This document shows positions 9,525 through 16,120 of a DNA stretch of 45,480 bases, one piece after another. The notes below the pieces were generated by a model. It was not told where the DNA came from. It was given only the letters and a program-made list of their open reading frames with translations, and made no database searches. Source of the DNA: Bermanella sp. (GTDB lineage: Bacteria > Pseudomonadota > Gammaproteobacteria > Pseudomonadales > Oceanobacteraceae); the NCBI GenBank assembly GCA_029938135.1, contig JAPYOO010000008.1:1-45480 (forward strand). The letters run 5' to 3'. The position numbers were made by a program, and so were the translations under genes. Within the stretch, counting starts at the first letter, position 1, and each line of letters begins with the position of its first letter.

Positions 9525-9836
9525 ATTTCATTTACTATTTAACAATTCTGGCAAAGTACCATTTACGTCTAAAAGAATTAATTATTCAACCTTTAAACAC
9601 ATGCTGGAGTACTTATTATATACCCTAAGCCGTTATTGATTGATGTATTCAAGTGCCATCAATTTTTCATATTTCACATTAAGAGTAAGGTAATATCACC
9701 GGGTTAGGTTTCATGTTTAAGGTAATGCCTAGATACCCACAGCTAAAAATCGAAATGCCATCTCGGGTAATTTTGCACTTTTTTTGTGCCCGCCTATACT
9801 CACAACATAGCCATACTATCAAGCTAAAGGGGCGGC
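9525..9836. other. divergent intergenic region with inverted repeat
   Basis: About 310 bases between the AraC gene (minus) and the response regulator gene (plus). It contains the repeat ATTGATG/CATCAAT (7-base arms, 11-base spacer) at 9639-9663 and a good ribosome site AAAGGGGCGG just before 9837. No gene is seen. Confidence 0.5.
9639..9663. repeat. inverted repeat ATTGATG/CATCAAT
   Basis: Perfect 7-base arms with an 11-base spacer between the divergent AraC and response-regulator genes. It is a candidate operator, possibly for the AraC protein; it could also fold as a hairpin, with TTTT following on the plus strand. It lies 174 bases from the plus-strand start and 114 from the minus-strand start. 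Confidence 0.35.
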
Positions 9837-11492
9837 ATGCCTGATATTGACTACAGCCAAAGTTCCATCCTAATCATAGAATCTACCGAGCTTTATCGTG
9901 GAATATTAAAGAAAATCCTCATGGACATAGGCGTAGAAGATATTCGTGTCACCTCCACCGGTAAAGGCGCCATAGCAGCGTGCCAAGAAGCCCTATTTGA
10001 CGTGGTATTTTGTGACTTTGAGTTAGGCCGAGGTAAAACAGGCCTGCAAGTCTTAGAGGAGCTGCGCACCACAGAACTCATTAAACCCTCTTGTATATTT
10101 GCAATGATCACCGCTGAGGTTGATAAAAGTATTGTATTGTCCTGCCTTGAACACAAACCCAGCCTGTTTATCACTAAACCCTTCACCCATAACAGCTTAA
10201 AATCCCGACTGGATAGAATTATTGAGCTACATACATATTTAAGGCCGATCATTAATGCCATAGATGATCAAGAATATAAATTAGCCCTATTATTGTGCGA
10301 TAAAGAACTTAAATCCGATAGCCGTTACCCATCATGGTGTGTAAAAACGCAATGCGAGCTTTTGTTTAAAATAAAGGCTTATGAACCGTGCATAGAAGCC
10401 TGTCGTGCCGCTTTGACACTTAAAGCACACACATGGGCCCAACTACTGTTAGGAAAGGCACTGTGCGCCACTGAACAACATGACTTAGCATTGCATACGT
10501 TTAACGTACTGTATTCTGGTGAATCTATTAGCGTAGATGGAATAGAAGCATTTGATGAAGCTGCCCAAATTCATTTTCAAAAAGGCGAAAGTGAAACAGC
10601 TCAAGTGTTATTACAGAAAGCCACTGATTTGTCGGGTTTATCGGTACCACGGTTACTCACACTAGCCGATTTATGTGAACAAAATGATGATGTTATTGCC
10701 GCCACTAAGGTCTATCGCAATGTAGCTAAACATGCTGAATATTCCATGCATGCCAGCCCTGACAATCAACTAGATTTTGCCCGTAGCCTTACCGAATCTG
10801 CCACGCGTTCCGACCAAGTACAATCAAAAATTTTTATCGCCGAGGCGCTTACTACGATCAATAAAGTGAATCGTAGTTTTAATGATAACAATACTCGAGT
10901 ACGGTCTGGATTATTGGCCAGCCAAGCCTATTCATCAATTGATGAAAGCGAAAAAGCCAATCAACTGTTAACAAAAGCCTTAGTAAACTACAACGAACTA
11001 AATGATGCTGAAAAAAATATCGACGTAAAAGTTGAATTGGTTCGCACTTATATAATGACGGACAATCAAGACAAAGCTGACGCATTAATGGAAGAGGTGA
11101 ACCGGTGTGATGAGTTCAGTACTAAGCTTGCTTCGCGTATTGACCGTGTATCGGAAGAACCGGTTAGCCCTTCAGGAAAGAGTGAAGTGGTTAAAATTAA
11201 TAATAAAGGCATTACCTTTTATAATGCCAAAGAATTTAATAAAGCCATTACCTATTTCAGTAAAGCACTTAAACGTTTTCCCAAGCACATAGGCATTCGA
11301 TTAAATCTAGCTCAGGCTCTGATTGCACAATTAAACGTACAAGGCCCTGATGCTGTACTTATTCAACAATGCCGTGATGATTTAGACCACTTAAACCACA
11401 TTACCTCCACCCACCCTCAATATCATCGATTAACAGAATTAACTGAAAAAATTAATGTTTGTCAAAAAGAATTGGACATAGAAGTGCTCTAA
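9837..11492 (+). CDS. response regulator receiver domain fused to TPR repeats
   Basis: 551 aa. Residues 8-130 are a receiver domain: D60 (VVFCDFELG) is the likely phosphoacceptor, T92 (MITAE) the switch residue, and K114 (FITKPF) the conserved Lys. The acidic pair after strand 1 is reduced to Glu15-Ser16 instead of two acids, which may lower Mg binding. Residues 145-545 are helical with TPR-like repeats, clearest near the end (NNKGITFYNAKEFNKAITYFSKALKRFP). No DNA-binding or enzymatic output domain is present, so output is likely through protein contacts. Similar receiver-TPR proteins occur in Pseudomonas relatives. No histidine kinase is adjacent. A very strong ribosome site (AAAGGGGCGG) precedes the start. 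Confidence 0.88.
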   Translation: MPDIDYSQSSILIIESTELYRGILKKILMDIGVEDIRVTSTGKGAIAACQEALFDVVFCDFELGRGKTGLQVLEELRTTELIKPSCIFAMITAEVDKSIVLSCLEHKPSLFITKPFTHNSLKSRLDRIIELHTYLRPIINAIDDQEYKLALLLCDKELKSDSRYPSWCVKTQCELLFKIKAYEPCIEACRAALTLKAHTWAQLLLGKALCATEQHDLALHTFNVLYSGESISVDGIEAFDEAAQIHFQKGESETAQVLLQKATDLSGLSVPRLLTLADLCEQNDDVIAATKVYRNVAKHAEYSMHASPDNQLDFARSLTESATRSDQVQSKIFIAEALTTINKVNRSFNDNNTRVRSGLLASQAYSSIDESEKANQLLTKALVNYNELNDAEKNIDVKVELVRTYIMTDNQDKADALMEEVNRCDEFSTKLASRIDRVSEEPVSPSGKSEVVKINNKGITFYNAKEFNKAITYFSKALKRFPKHIGIRLNLAQALIAQLNVQGPDAVLIQQCRDDLDHLNHITSTHPQYHRLTELTEKINVCQKELDIEVL

Positions 11493-11665
11493 AGCTGATT
11501 CCGAGTAATGCCCACGCCTATATTTATGATCTATTCCTACAGCGACTAAATGTATTAATTAAGCTTTAAGAGACGTTAAAATGACTCTGGAGCCATATAG
11601 GCATGCACGCTTACAGGGAATCTACCTGCACATTTAGCCCTGAACTCATAAAAACCTCTTTACAT

Positions 11666-11684
11666 GCGAATGATTATCATTATG
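11666..11684 (+). promoter_or_regulatory. Fur box
   Basis: GCGAATGATTATCATTATG matches 15 of 19 positions of the Fur consensus GATAATGATAATCATTATC, with an intact central core. It lies about 75 bases upstream of the start of the small protein at 11757, a distance suited to overlap its promoter. Iron repression of that gene is inferred. Confidence 0.6.
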
Positions 11685-11716
11685 ATACGAGAAATAAATA
11701 ACCACGCCCCCGAATA

Positions 11717-11754
11717 AAGAGGCGCTACTTCATTTATTTCAATAAGAGCCTCTT
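11717..11754 (+). promoter_or_regulatory. leader hairpin abutting the start codon
   Basis: AAGAGGC (11717-11723) pairs with GCCTCTT (11748-11754), two bases before the ATG of the next gene. The only Shine-Dalgarno-like bases (AAGAG near 11744-11748) fall at or inside the 3' arm. The structure could mask the ribosome site; this is inference from pairing alone. Confidence 0.35.
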
Positions 11755-11756
11755 CT

Positions 11757-12197
11757 ATGAGATTTTTGTGTACCGATCACCGCCGTGAATTAAACTGTAA
11801 CCCTAAGCAGGCCGCCCAATTATGGCAGAAACTCATTTTACAAGGCAGAGGCTTGTTCCACTTACAGTACTGGGAACAGGCGGTGGTGGTATACGGCAAC
11901 GCTTTTGAGATATCTGAAATGCTCATCGCTAACAGTCAGACCAAATATTCCATAGACAGGTATCTACGCACCGCCCTTGAATTCGCATATGTCTTACGAA
12001 AAAGCCAAACGCCATGTAATCTCGAGTCATTCCCTCTTCATGTTAAGAAGCAACTATCACTCCTGAAGACTGAGCAGCCTATCTCGCACTTAATGCAACC
12101 CATCGAAGAGGTTATCGACTTGCCACTGCATATGGCCGATTTTTGGCTCAGGGAATTATTGTCACTGGATAGTATTGAGTCGCGAATTTATCATTAA
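11757..12197 (+). CDS. small protein, unknown function, Fur-box-linked
   Basis: 146 aa, no signal peptide. The sequence is mostly helical, with a TPR-like helical pair around residues 20-60 (LWQKLILQGRGLFHLQYWEQ, then AVVVYGNAFEISEMLI). Three cysteines are present, two in the N-terminal FLCTDHRRELNCN segment, which could hint at metal binding. I do not recognise the family with certainty. Small Fur-linked proteins such as FagA of Pseudomonas are a possible comparison that I cannot verify here. Upstream are a 15/19 Fur box and a hairpin next to the start codon. The protein ends with IYH. A 100-base gap separates it from the next gene. Confidence 0.6.
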   Translation: MRFLCTDHRRELNCNPKQAAQLWQKLILQGRGLFHLQYWEQAVVVYGNAFEISEMLIANSQTKYSIDRYLRTALEFAYVLRKSQTPCNLESFPLHVKKQLSLLKTEQPISHLMQPIEEVIDLPLHMADFWLRELLSLDSIESRIYH

Positions 12198-12240
12198 AAT
12201 ACAATTGTCACGTTTAACATCCTTCAAAAAGTTATTTTAC

Positions 12241-12258
12241 TCAACTGCACACAGTTGA
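12241..12258. repeat. inverted repeat TCAACT/AGTTGA
   Basis: Perfect 6-base arms with a 6-base spacer, 48 bases before the start at 12306 of the secreted helical protein. It could be an operator; no regulator is known. Confidence 0.3.
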
Positions 12259-12305
12259 TAGTCTGCCCGATACAATGACAATATGATGTATCTTTAAGGT
12301 TGCAC

Positions 12306-12746
12306 ATGAAAACGATTTCTAAGCCCCTATTTATAGTTTTATGCCTATTGGCTTTTGCAAATACACACGCCAGCGAAAGTCAAACACTGGGCCAGCAGCT
12401 AGACAGTGCAGTAGACGCTATTAAGGAATTTAGCCATGACAAAAAAACGAAAACTCTGTCACAGGTAGAAATGGCACTGAATACGTTGGATGTGCGCATC
12501 AATGATCTTGAGAAAAGACTGGATAACAAATGGGATACAATGGACCAATCTGCCCGTAAAGAAGCACGTAAAAGTTTACAAGCTCTCCATAGCAAGCGTA
12601 CTGAAGTGGCCCAGTGGCTAGGCAGTATGAAGCAGTCTACCTCCAGTGCTTGGGGTAAAATTACAAATGGCTTTTCACAAGCATTCAGCGCTCTAGAAGA
12701 ATCCTGGCAAGATGCCGAAGAAGACATCCCTGTAACGACAATTTAA
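12306..12746 (+). CDS. secreted/periplasmic helical protein, unknown function
   Basis: 146 aa. The signal peptide is MKTISKPLFIVLCLLAFANTHA with cleavage likely before SESQ. The mature part is highly charged and almost wholly helical, with heptad-like repeats (LDVRINDLEKRLDNKWDTMD) suggesting a coiled coil. It contains no cysteine after the signal and no recognisable catalytic motif. The ATG at 12306 is chosen (AAGG 6 bases upstream) over the TTG used by the ORF track. A terminator directly follows, so it is a transcript separate from the bufferin operon although only about 170 bases away. A periplasmic scaffold or stress protein is possible, but no function is assigned. Confidence 0.65.
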   Translation: MKTISKPLFIVLCLLAFANTHASESQTLGQQLDSAVDAIKEFSHDKKTKTLSQVEMALNTLDVRINDLEKRLDNKWDTMDQSARKEARKSLQALHSKRTEVAQWLGSMKQSTSSAWGKITNGFSQAFSALEESWQDAEEDIPVTTI

Positions 12747-12766
12747 GGTTCATCATTAAAGATAAC

Positions 12767-12799
12767 AAAACCACATGGGGTCTCACCCGTGAGGTTTTT
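12767..12799 (+). terminator. Rho-independent terminator before the bufferin operon
   Basis: AAAACC and CATGGG on the 5' arm pair with CCCGTG and GGTTTT on the 3' arm, separated by one A-A mismatch (12 pairs, six-base loop), ending in a run of five T. It insulates the helical-protein gene from bufA. Confidence 0.75.
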
Positions 12800-12868
12800 C
12801 TGTGCATCTTGACCCCTTCCTTTTTTATTTTAAATACCCTGCAATCAATTTGTCTGCTCGCTCGTCTA

Positions 12869-12889
12869 TATAGTAGGACTCATAGTCCT
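12869..12889 (+). promoter_or_regulatory. predicted bufA promoter -10 and operator-like inverted repeat
   Basis: TATAGT at 12869-12874 matches the -10 consensus at 5 of 6 positions. No convincing -35 hexamer lies 16-18 bases upstream, which suggests activator help or an alternative sigma factor. AGGACT-CAT-AGTCCT (12875-12889) is a perfect inverted repeat with a 3-base centre at the expected transcription start, a common position for a repressor site. The regulator is unknown. Confidence 0.45.
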
Positions 12890-12913
12890 TGCTAACTAAA
12901 TATTGGAGCAAAC

Positions 12914-13177
12914 ATGAAAGACACTAAAAAAATAATGAGCACTGCCATCGCCAGTACCTTACTTGGGTTAACCATTGCTTCCTCGTCAGTACTTGCGGCT
13001 AAACCTGGATTTGAAAAATGCCAAGGCATTGCCAAAGCCGGATTGAATGATTGCGGCACCAGCAAACATGGTTGTGCTGGACTTGCTAAAGCCGCAGGTG
13101 ATGCCGAAGAATGGGTATACGTGCCTGAAGGTACTTGCGACAAAATTGTAGGCGGGAAGATTAAAGCCGCTAAATAA
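12914..13177 (+). CDS. bufA: bufferin precursor BufA (DUF2282 RiPP metallophore)
   Basis: 87 aa precursor of a ribosomally made, modified peptide of the bufferin group. Residues 1-28 form a Sec-type signal peptide (basic MKDTKK, hydrophobic core, VLA cleavage site) that also serves as leader. The mature 59 residues carry four cysteines: C36 in KCQG, C47 in NDCG, C54 in GCAG and C75 in PEGTC. These match the DUF2282 pattern KC-G/NDC/CAG/VP-GTC. In characterised bufferins, cysteines are converted to 5-thiooxazole by a DUF692 enzyme and the product binds copper; both activities are inferred for this protein. GGAG sits 6 bases before the ATG. bufB and bufC follow on the same strand. No DoxX-like protein or sigma/anti-sigma pair is adjacent. 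Confidence 0.88.
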   Translation: MKDTKKIMSTAIASTLLGLTIASSSVLAAKPGFEKCQGIAKAGLNDCGTSKHGCAGLAKAAGDAEEWVYVPEGTCDKIVGGKIKAAK

Positions 13178-13189
13178 AAGCGCCCATAT

Positions 13190-13223
13190 AAAGACTAAAG
13201 AGACACTATGCTCTTTAGTCTTT
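13190..13223 (+). other. intercistronic hairpin between bufA and bufB
   Basis: Perfect 13-base-pair stem, AAAGACTAAAGAG with CTCTTTAGTCTTT, and an 8-base loop, starting 12 bases after the bufA stop. Only three T close the 3' arm and the next bases are GTTAAAA, so it is a poor full terminator. It more likely stabilises bufA mRNA or partially attenuates read-through into bufB, favouring precursor over enzyme. This is inference. Confidence 0.6.
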
Positions 13224-13253
13224 GTTAAAACTACCAAGCCCGATAGGTTGTAA

Positions 13254-14093
13254 ATGTCCCAACTAAAATTTAAGTCTAACGCTATTTATGGCGCAGGATT
13301 AGGCCTGCGTGCTAGTCATTATCAAGAAGTATTGTCTTCTAAACCTAATATTCCTTGGTTTGAATTGTTGGCTGACAACTACATGAGCGATGGCGGTTTA
13401 CCCATTGAACGGGCACACAAAATTCGCCAAAATTACCCCATAACCTTGCACTGCGTGGGTATGTCATTGGGTTCATGTGACCCTCTGAACATAAACTACT
13501 TAACTAGGCTTAAGGCGTTAAGTGAGAAACTAGAGCCTGCTTATATATCCGACCACTTAGCATGGGCGTCCATTGACGGTCAGTACACCCATGATTTATT
13601 ACCCTTGCCCTATAATGCCCACACCCTTGATCATATGTGTGAACGTATTTCAAAAGTACAAGAGTTCTTAGGGCGAACAATCCTCATTGAAAATCCATCG
13701 TCCTATTTAACATTTGAAGAAAGTGACATGACAGAGTGGGATTTTATCTCTCAAATGGCAAAGATAAGCGGCTGCGAATTGCTTGTTGATATTAATAACA
13801 TTTATGTGAGTTCCATCAACCATAAGTTTGACCCTTTGCACTATGTAGCATCCCTGCCTGCGGAAAAAGTAAAAGAGCTTCACTTGGCAGGTTTTACTAA
13901 GATGGATAATTACCTTTTAGACACGCATTCAGAAAAGGTGCACCCACCTGTATGGCAATTGTATCGCGCTGCCATAAAACAATTTGGTGCCACCCCCACA
14001 CTTATTGAATGGGATAGCGACGTACCCGACTTTGCCACATTACACCAAGAAGCCCTCACGGCTGAAAGGCACATGTGGGCATTATCACAATGA
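13254..14093 (+). CDS. bufB: BufB, DUF692 multinuclear non-heme iron oxidase
   Basis: 279 aa, cytoplasmic TIM-barrel enzyme of the MNIO family, predicted to oxidise cysteines of BufA. All metal-ligand motifs are visible: H66 in LHCVGMSLGS, H101 in SDHLAW, E146 in IENPSS, D179 in VDINNIYV, H210 in ELHLAG, D223/H225 in DTHSEKVH, and E252 in IEWDSDVP. The opening GAGLGLR and the WFELLADNYM strand are family-typical, as is the length. It lies 76 bases after bufA, past a hairpin, and overlaps bufC by 4 bases (ATGA), implying translational coupling. It needs BufC for substrate recruitment in characterised systems. The start ATG has only a weak ribosome site (AGG), fitting lower expression than bufA. 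Confidence 0.93.
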   Translation: MSQLKFKSNAIYGAGLGLRASHYQEVLSSKPNIPWFELLADNYMSDGGLPIERAHKIRQNYPITLHCVGMSLGSCDPLNINYLTRLKALSEKLEPAYISDHLAWASIDGQYTHDLLPLPYNAHTLDHMCERISKVQEFLGRTILIENPSSYLTFEESDMTEWDFISQMAKISGCELLVDINNIYVSSINHKFDPLHYVASLPAEKVKELHLAGFTKMDNYLLDTHSEKVHPPVWQLYRAAIKQFGATPTLIEWDSDVPDFATLHQEALTAERHMWALSQ

Positions 14094-14878
14094 ATTTAAA
14101 AAAATGGCAACAAGATTTTTATCAAGGTATTTTTCACCCAAGCCAAAATAACATTCAGCTGGCTTGCCAAGGCATCAATACCACCGGAAACCTCAGTGCA
14201 TCACAACGTTTGGACATATATCGTGATAGCATTTTGGGGGGCATCACTGATGGTTTAAGCGGGGTATTTCCAGTGTGCGAGAATCTGGTAGGGTCGCAAT
14301 ATTTTTCTCACATGCTCACCGATTTTTTAAAACAGAATCCATCATATTCACCCGATCTAGGTAACTACGGCGCATTATTGCCTAATTATATTGCGCAGTT
14401 TAAACCGGCCAAAGATTTAGTATACTTACCTGAAGTGGCTAAACTTGAATGGCTGTGGCACAAGGCATTTAATGCTAGCGACGTACACAATAATAACGCT
14501 GCCATTTATACACTTGAACAATTAGCAAGCATTACAGAAAATGAGCAGGGCCGTATTCAGTTTGTATTGCAGCCAAGCATTCAATTAATGCAATCCGATT
14601 ACCCCATTCACCTTATATGGGAAATGAACCAAGATAACTACGATGGCCAAAAACAAGTAGATTTGAATGAGGGTGAAGTTAACTTACTCATATTTAGAGC
14701 CCCCGATTACTCAATGCATATAAATCCATTGAATAAAGACGAATTTATTTTCTACCAAGCATTGCAGGCAGGGTTAATATTTTTAGATATTGCCAAGCTT
14801 ACTTTCACTGCCCCCATAGAGACGCTGCTGGCCCCCGCCATTCAGTCTGGATTAATCATCGGTTTTAACATAGCCTAG
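14090..14878 (+). CDS. bufC: BufC, DUF2063 partner protein of the MNIO
   Basis: 262 aa. The N-terminal DUF2063 domain is recognisable from LSASQRLDIYRDSILGGITD and the following GVFPVCENLVG, then FLKQNPSYSPDLGNYGALLPNYI and YLPEVAKLEWLWHKAF. The C-terminal half is a beta-rich domain typical of partner proteins that dock the precursor peptide. The start is taken as ATG 14090, which overlaps the bufB stop in ATGA; the longer GTG start in the ORF track lies inside bufB and is rejected. It is the last gene of the operon: no DoxX-like gene follows, and the next gene encodes an unrelated secreted protein about 200 bases on. Confidence 0.9.
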   Translation: MNLKKWQQDFYQGIFHPSQNNIQLACQGINTTGNLSASQRLDIYRDSILGGITDGLSGVFPVCENLVGSQYFSHMLTDFLKQNPSYSPDLGNYGALLPNYIAQFKPAKDLVYLPEVAKLEWLWHKAFNASDVHNNNAAIYTLEQLASITENEQGRIQFVLQPSIQLMQSDYPIHLIWEMNQDNYDGQKQVDLNEGEVNLLIFRAPDYSMHINPLNKDEFIFYQALQAGLIFLDIAKLTFTAPIETLLAPAIQSGLIIGFNIA

Positions 14879-15079
14879 TGCCCGCTGAGGCATGAAGGAA
14901 GCCAGCATTTATTAACGGCAATGCACACGTATACCCATTTACCATTCCAGAGCCCCACCTAAACTCATCATGCTTTATCCCGAGTTGGGTCAATTTTTGC
15001 AATAGTCTCCTTACACAATAAAAAACTGGCACTCTTTGTCGTAATCGATAATACCGTGCAAACTAGCAGGGATCAGCCC

Positions 15080-15613
15080 ATGAAGTTGCTTGTATTAGTA
15101 GCCGTAACGGCCTTATTTTGGTGTACGCCATTCACAGTTCAGGCCTCCGTTTGCTCTCCTAACTGGAAGGTCACCGGCTATTACTCCCCTATAGAAACTG
15201 AATTCCCACGTGGGGACATGAGTGGTATTAAAGTGCAAAACTTAACACGGCTAGCCTTTAACAGCGCCTTTTTAAAGGAAGTGAAATTAGAAGGCTGGGG
15301 ACGTACCCGTTATGGCTGGTACTTAGGTTATTTTGGTCAGCAATGGCATAAAAATGCCACCCCCTTAGATGCAAGAGGCAAAGATTTAACACTGGGAGCC
15401 GTGGCCATAGATAAACGCTACTTAAAAATGGGCCACAGAATTTCTATCCCTCAGGTGAATGACATTGTAGGCGTTCCTTGGTTTGTAGCCCGCGACACCG
15501 GCAGCGCCATTAAACGTAAACACATTGATGTGTACACTGGTGAAGGCCTGCTCGCTAAAAAAACATCCTGGAAAGTCACCGGCAATAAACAAGTATGCAT
15601 CACAACAATCTAA
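15080..15613 (+). CDS. secreted 3D-domain protein
   Basis: 177 aa exported protein. The signal peptide MKLLVLVAVTALFWCTPFTVQA is followed by a mature part starting SVCSPNWK. The C-terminal half resembles the 3D domain found in MltA-type lytic transglycosylases: GAVAIDKRYLKMGHRISIPQ, then WFVARDTGSAIKRKHIDVYTG with the conserved Asp residues (RDTG, HIDVY). Such domains form double-psi barrels that bind or cut peptidoglycan. The catalytic portion of MltA is absent, so this is a stand-alone 3D protein, and hydrolase activity is uncertain. The start is ATG 15080 with AGGG about 8 bases upstream; the ORF track begins at an upstream GTG. Confidence 0.78.
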   Translation: MKLLVLVAVTALFWCTPFTVQASVCSPNWKVTGYYSPIETEFPRGDMSGIKVQNLTRLAFNSAFLKEVKLEGWGRTRYGWYLGYFGQQWHKNATPLDARGKDLTLGAVAIDKRYLKMGHRISIPQVNDIVGVPWFVARDTGSAIKRKHIDVYTGEGLLAKKTSWKVTGNKQVCITTI

Positions 15614-15758
15614 ATCAGAGAATTTTGAAATAAAAAACGTAACCACGCGCTAATTGTGTACGACTTATTACACTCCATTGCACATTTTGTTACATCTAAT
15701 TTAAACCGTTCCGTATAAGATGCTGGCCTTAGAGTATTACCCTCAGGAAGAGACCAAC

Positions 15759-16076
15759 ATGCACTTCAATAACCATGCACAAAAATTGCTGCAGGAAGCT
15801 AAAAACACTCATTTAAAAGTAAAACAAGTGATGCCCAACACATACCATATTCAATGTTTATTGGGCGAAACCATTGTTCAAGAACACAACACACGCTACT
15901 ACCATCGCATTACCAATGCCTTAATTGAAAAATATGCCAGTGAGACGGAACACGACTGTTGTCTCATTGCCTTTCACCCCATTTTAGAGAAGTTTAAAAA
16001 CCCTTGTTACAATATGTCGGGCACAATTCATTTAACACTTAAAAAATTAAACGATAGACAAAAGGTTAATGCATGA
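15759..16076 (+). CDS. small protein, unknown function
   Basis: 105 aa from the ATG with AGGAAGAG upstream (the ORF track begins 39 bases earlier). It is soluble, with no signal peptide, and rich in His. It reads as a mixed alpha/beta chain with TYHIQCLLGETIVQEHN and CCLIAFHPILEKF. It contains four cysteines, including an adjacent Cys-Cys pair. I do not recognise a family. The gene stands alone, upstream of a convergent sulfatase gene. Its stop codon lies within three tandem copies of GCATGAA. Confidence 0.55.
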   Translation: MHFNNHAQKLLQEAKNTHLKVKQVMPNTYHIQCLLGETIVQEHNTRYYHRITNALIEKYASETEHDCCLIAFHPILEKFKNPCYNMSGTIHLTLKKLNDRQKVNA

Positions 16077-16091
16077 AGCATGAAGCATGAA
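16071..16091. repeat. three tandem copies of GCATGAA
   Basis: GCATGAAGCATGAAGCATGA plus one A: three perfect 7-base units that include the stop codon TGA of the preceding gene. Because 7 is not a multiple of 3, the units place TGA in all three forward frames. A copy change would alter only sequence beyond the stop. Confidence 0.8.
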
Positions 16092-16120
16092 TAATGCCCC
16101 ATACGTTTATAAATAAACGA

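Noticed and set aside
12986-13237. Minus-strand ORFs over bufA and the hairpin
   Set aside because: Shadows of the bufferin gene in other frames; no ribosome site and poor composition.
15422-15646. Minus-strand ORF over the 3D-domain gene
   Set aside because: Lies wholly opposite a well-supported gene and has no start signal.
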